Origin: Caccousia sp900752115
Lineage (GTDB): Bacteria > Bacillota > Clostridia > Oscillospirales > Acutalibacteraceae
Reading direction: 5' to 3'
Length of the DNA: 24,829 nucleotides
Assembly (NCBI GenBank): GCA_902472225.1
Contig: CABRNB010000037.1
Location: forward strand, 1 to 24,829
Positions 22,609-24,829 of the stretch are shown here, piece by piece. A program made the position numbers and the translations under genes. How positions within the stretch are numbered: position 1 is the stretch's first letter; each line of letters begins with the position of its first letter. The notes beneath the pieces are model-generated. The model had not been told where the DNA came from and made no database searches. It worked only from the letters and a program-made list of their open reading frames with translations.

Positions 22609-23106
22609 ATGGCAACGCAGAATAACACCGCGTACGATTTTTCCCGGTTTGAGCCCAGGCGAAAGGAGCAGGCGGAAGAAGCCCAAAAGAATAATATTAT
22701 TCAGCTCCCGAAGGAACAGATCGAGAAAAACGCCAGGCCGCGTCTGCATCCGGTGCGTCTTCTCTCCACTTTCGCTATGTTTGCGGTGATCCTTGCCACC
22801 GTGGGCAGTCTGGTGTATGGTCAGGTGCAGCTCACCGAGCTGACGGACAGCATCAACAGCACAGAGCAGGAGCTTGCCGAGAGCGAGAGTCTGTATACAC
22901 AGCTGCAGATGAAATCCGATGCAATGCTCTCCATCGATTCGGTGGAGGCGTACGCCGAGCAGAATCTCGGCATGCGCAAGGCGGAGAAGAGCCAGGTAGA
23001 GTATATCAGTACGGCGCAGGGAGATGAGGGAACCGTTCTGCAAAGCGTCGGTGAACAGAGCATTCTGGATCAGATTTGGAACTGGTTCCGGCAGCTGCTG
23101 GGCTGA
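22609..23106 (+). CDS. ftsL: FtsL/DivIC-like cell division protein
   Basis: A 165-residue single-pass membrane protein. A charged cytoplasmic part (1-49) precedes a membrane segment at about 50-70 (RLLSTFAMFAVILATVGSLVY) and an outside coiled coil (about 73-105). The C-terminal half has the family motif VEAYAEQNLGMRKAEKSQVEYI. FtsL helps assemble the divisome and activates septal peptidoglycan synthesis together with FtsB/DivIC and FtsQ/DivIB. Its place between rsmH and the PBP gene is the standard ftsL position, which supports the call over other septum-formation initiators. The last 35 residues are variable. Confidence 0.87.
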   Translation: MATQNNTAYDFSRFEPRRKEQAEEAQKNNIIQLPKEQIEKNARPRLHPVRLLSTFAMFAVILATVGSLVYGQVQLTELTDSINSTEQELAESESLYTQLQMKSDAMLSIDSVEAYAEQNLGMRKAEKSQVEYISTAQGDEGTVLQSVGEQSILDQIWNWFRQLLG

Positions 23107-23196
23107 GCCGGAAAAGGCATAATTGTCGTCTCTTCTCAATAAGTATAAAACACCGTTTTTTGTAATGTTGAGATAGAATTGTTTGGAAGGAAGAAG

Positions 23197-23232
23197 AATG
23201 GAAGTTAAGAGAAATTCTTGACTTCCATTTTT
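23197..23232 (+). terminator. Terminator-like hairpin between ftsL and the PBP gene
   Basis: AATGGAAGT (23197-23205) pairs with ACTTCCATT (23221-23229); AAGA and TCTT extend the stem, joined by a T-G pair, with a GAAAT loop. TTTTT (23228-23232) follows. A weaker imperfect inverted repeat (TCTCAA/TTGAGA, 23134-23173) lies upstream in the same 166-base gap. Confidence 0.6.
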
Positions 23233-23272
23233 CTCATCCAAAGAAGACCGGAAAGGCGGGGAAAACAGCACC

Positions 23273-24829
23273 ATGGCAAAGGGAACGACTGTCCGGATGT
23301 GGCGGCGTACGATTATTGTATTATTGTTTCTGATTGTGGGAGGCTTCGGCACCATTGTCGTCAGTCTTTTCCGCCTTCAGATTATCCAGGGGGAGGAGCT
23401 GCAGACGCGCGCGGTCAATCAGCAGACACAGGACACGTCTCTGTCTGCCAAGCGCGGAACGATTTACGACTGCAACATGAAGGTGCTGGCCACCAGCGCA
23501 GACGTCTGGAAGGTCGTTCTGGATCCGAACTATATCCGTAAAGAGCTCGTGCAGGATCAGGGCAAGGAAAACATCCAGGACGAAATTGCCGAAAGGCTTG
23601 CCGGGATCTTGGATCTTGAGACGGCTGATGTACGTGCGCTCATGGAGAAGCAGACGTATTACGCTGTGGTAAAAACCAAGGTGGAAACGGATTTGAAGGA
23701 TCAGATCCTGGAGCTGAAGGAGGAGCTGTCGCTTGGCAACGCGATTCAGCTCGAGCCTGATTATAAGCGATATTACCCTTACGGAGCCTTTGCCTCCAGT
23801 GTGCTTGGCTTTACCAACAGTGAAAACCAGGGTGTCACCGGAGTGGAGGCGTCCTATAACGACTATCTGTCAGGAACTCCGGGCAAACTGGTGACGGCGA
23901 AAAATGCCAGAGGCGTCGACATGCCGTTCCAGTATGAACAGCTTGTCGAAGCGCAGGACGGCTACAGTCTTGTGCTGACGATCGACGAGGTGGTGCAGCA
24001 TTTCCTGGAGAAGAGCGTGGAGGAGGCGGCGGAAAGCTGCCAGGCCAGAAACCGTGCCTGCGGCATTGTGATGAACGTCAACACCGGCGAGATTCTGGCC
24101 ATGACGGTAAAGGGGGATTACGATCCGAACGATCCCTATACCATCACCGACGAGGCGGATTTGGCGGCTATTGCAGCGATCCCGGACGATGAGGAGCATC
24201 AGGAGGAGCGCTCCGAAGCCATCCGTACCGCTCAGGAAAAGCAGTGGAGAAACAAGTGCATCAGCGATACCTATAATCCCGGTTCCGTTTTCAAAATGGT
24301 AACGGCGGCCATGGGAATCGAAGAGGGTGTGGTCAACGAGAACACGACCTTCTCCTGCTCCGGCTATTATCAGGTGGCCGATTACAGCATTGGCTGCTGG
24401 AAGACGGCAGGCCATGGCACGGAGACGTTTGCACAGGGACTGAGCAACTCTTGCAATCCTGTTTTCATGCAGCTGGGCGAGCTCCTCGGCGCGGATACCT
24501 TCTACCGCTATTTCGAGGCGTTTGGCCTTACGACGAAGACCGGTATTGACCTCATCGGCGAGAGCAACAGCATCTACTATGATGCGGAGGGCCTTGGCCC
24601 GACCCAGCTTGCAACCTCGTCCTTCGGCCAGACCTTCCGAGTCACGCCCATTCAGATGATTACGGCTGCGGCGGCTGTTGCAAACGGCGGCTATCTGGTG
24701 CAGCCTCATGTTGTCAGCAAGGTGATTGACAGCGAGGGCAACATTGTGATGACGAATGATACGACGGTGAAGCGCCAGGTGATCTCGGAGGAGACGAGCC
24801 GGCGCGTGAGCGCCATGCTGCAGGGGACG
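23273..24829 (+). CDS. Penicillin-binding protein 2 family transpeptidase, FtsI/SpoVD type (partial)
   Basis: The first 519 residues of a class B penicillin-binding protein that cross-links septal or spore-cortex peptidoglycan. A short cytoplasmic tail and one membrane anchor (about 13-33) precede the PBP dimer domain (GTIYDCNMKVLATS, then YYPYGAFASSVLGFTN and GVTGVEASYNDYLSG). The transpeptidase domain has the catalytic SxxK motif as SVFK (S338-K341) and SxN as SCN (393-395). The KTG motif lies past the window edge. A charged insertion (about 290-328) precedes SVFK. ATG 23273 follows GGAAAGGCGGGG. Whether it is ftsI or spoVD cannot be decided without the C-terminus (PASTA domain) and the next gene. 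Confidence 0.93.
   Translation, partial: MAKGTTVRMWRRTIIVLLFLIVGGFGTIVVSLFRLQIIQGEELQTRAVNQQTQDTSLSAKRGTIYDCNMKVLATSADVWKVVLDPNYIRKELVQDQGKENIQDEIAERLAGILDLETADVRALMEKQTYYAVVKTKVETDLKDQILELKEELSLGNAIQLEPDYKRYYPYGAFASSVLGFTNSENQGVTGVEASYNDYLSGTPGKLVTAKNARGVDMPFQYEQLVEAQDGYSLVLTIDEVVQHFLEKSVEEAAESCQARNRACGIVMNVNTGEILAMTVKGDYDPNDPYTITDEADLAAIAAIPDDEEHQEERSEAIRTAQEKQWRNKCISDTYNPGSVFKMVTAAMGIEEGVVNENTTFSCSGYYQVADYSIGCWKTAGHGTETFAQGLSNSCNPVFMQLGELLGADTFYRYFEAFGLTTKTGIDLIGESNSIYYDAEGLGPTQLATSSFGQTFRVTPIQMITAAAAVANGGYLVQPHVVSKVIDSEGNIVMTNDTTVKRQVISEETSRRVSAMLQGT

Noticed and set aside
1..24829. CRISPR array, tRNA, rRNA, riboswitch, insertion sequence or prophage
   Set aside because: No repeat-spacer pattern, cloverleaf, transposase or integrase signature, or phage gene was seen on either strand.

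Overview
The window reads as a stretch of core chromosome from a GC-rich, spore-forming or spore-lineage Firmicute, most likely class Clostridia and probably near the Oscillospirales. The evidence is the sporulation genes (yqfC, yqfD, a YlbJ-like membrane gene), Gram-positive gene order around era-recO, ffh-rpsP-trmD and mraZ-rsmH-ftsL-ftsI, strong purine-rich Shine-Dalgarno sites, and frequent TTG/GTG starts. The assignment is inferred from gene content; no rRNA or other decisive marker is present. I see no transposase, integrase, CRISPR array, tRNA or rRNA.

Layout. 1-477 (minus) is the 5' part of a YlbJ-like membrane protein, divergent from yqfC-yqfD (690-2141). Then come phoH, ybeY, dgkA and era (2350-5429), followed by yqzL-like, recO and mutS2 (5649-8930). 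This resembles the Bacillus yqfC-to-recO block, but without pgpH between phoH and ybeY and without cdd between dgkA and era. A terminator closes mutS2. A less conserved segment follows: a membrane-anchored YpmS-like protein (9076-9774), a secreted S8 protease (9964-11574), a two-way terminator, and a convergent degV gene on the minus strand (11844-12698).

From 12966 a consensus promoter starts the SRP/ribosome operon ylxM-ffh-rpsP-khpA-rimM-trmD (13048-16687). HPr (16963-17226) has its own promoter and terminator and stands where rplS often follows trmD. Next come uvrC, rsmD, coaD and a coiled-coil gene (17317-20842). An intergenic region with a perfect 18-bp inverted repeat and a promoter then leads into the division cluster mraZ-rsmH-ftsL-ftsI/spoVD (21119 to the end, last gene cut by the window edge).

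Functionally the window combines RNA and ribosome maturation (ybeY, era, rpsP, rimM, trmD, rsmD, rsmH), DNA repair (recO, uvrC, with mutS2), SRP protein targeting (ylxM, ffh), cell envelope and division (dgkA, ftsL, ftsI), CoA synthesis (coaD) and sporulation. I found no convincing new multi-gene system. The items most worth a second look are the hairpins inside and before the division cluster, the candidate MraZ operator, the yqzL/recO overlap, the uvrC start that overlaps the ptsH terminator, the missing pgpH, and two poorly characterised genes (YpmS-like and the coiled-coil gene after coaD).
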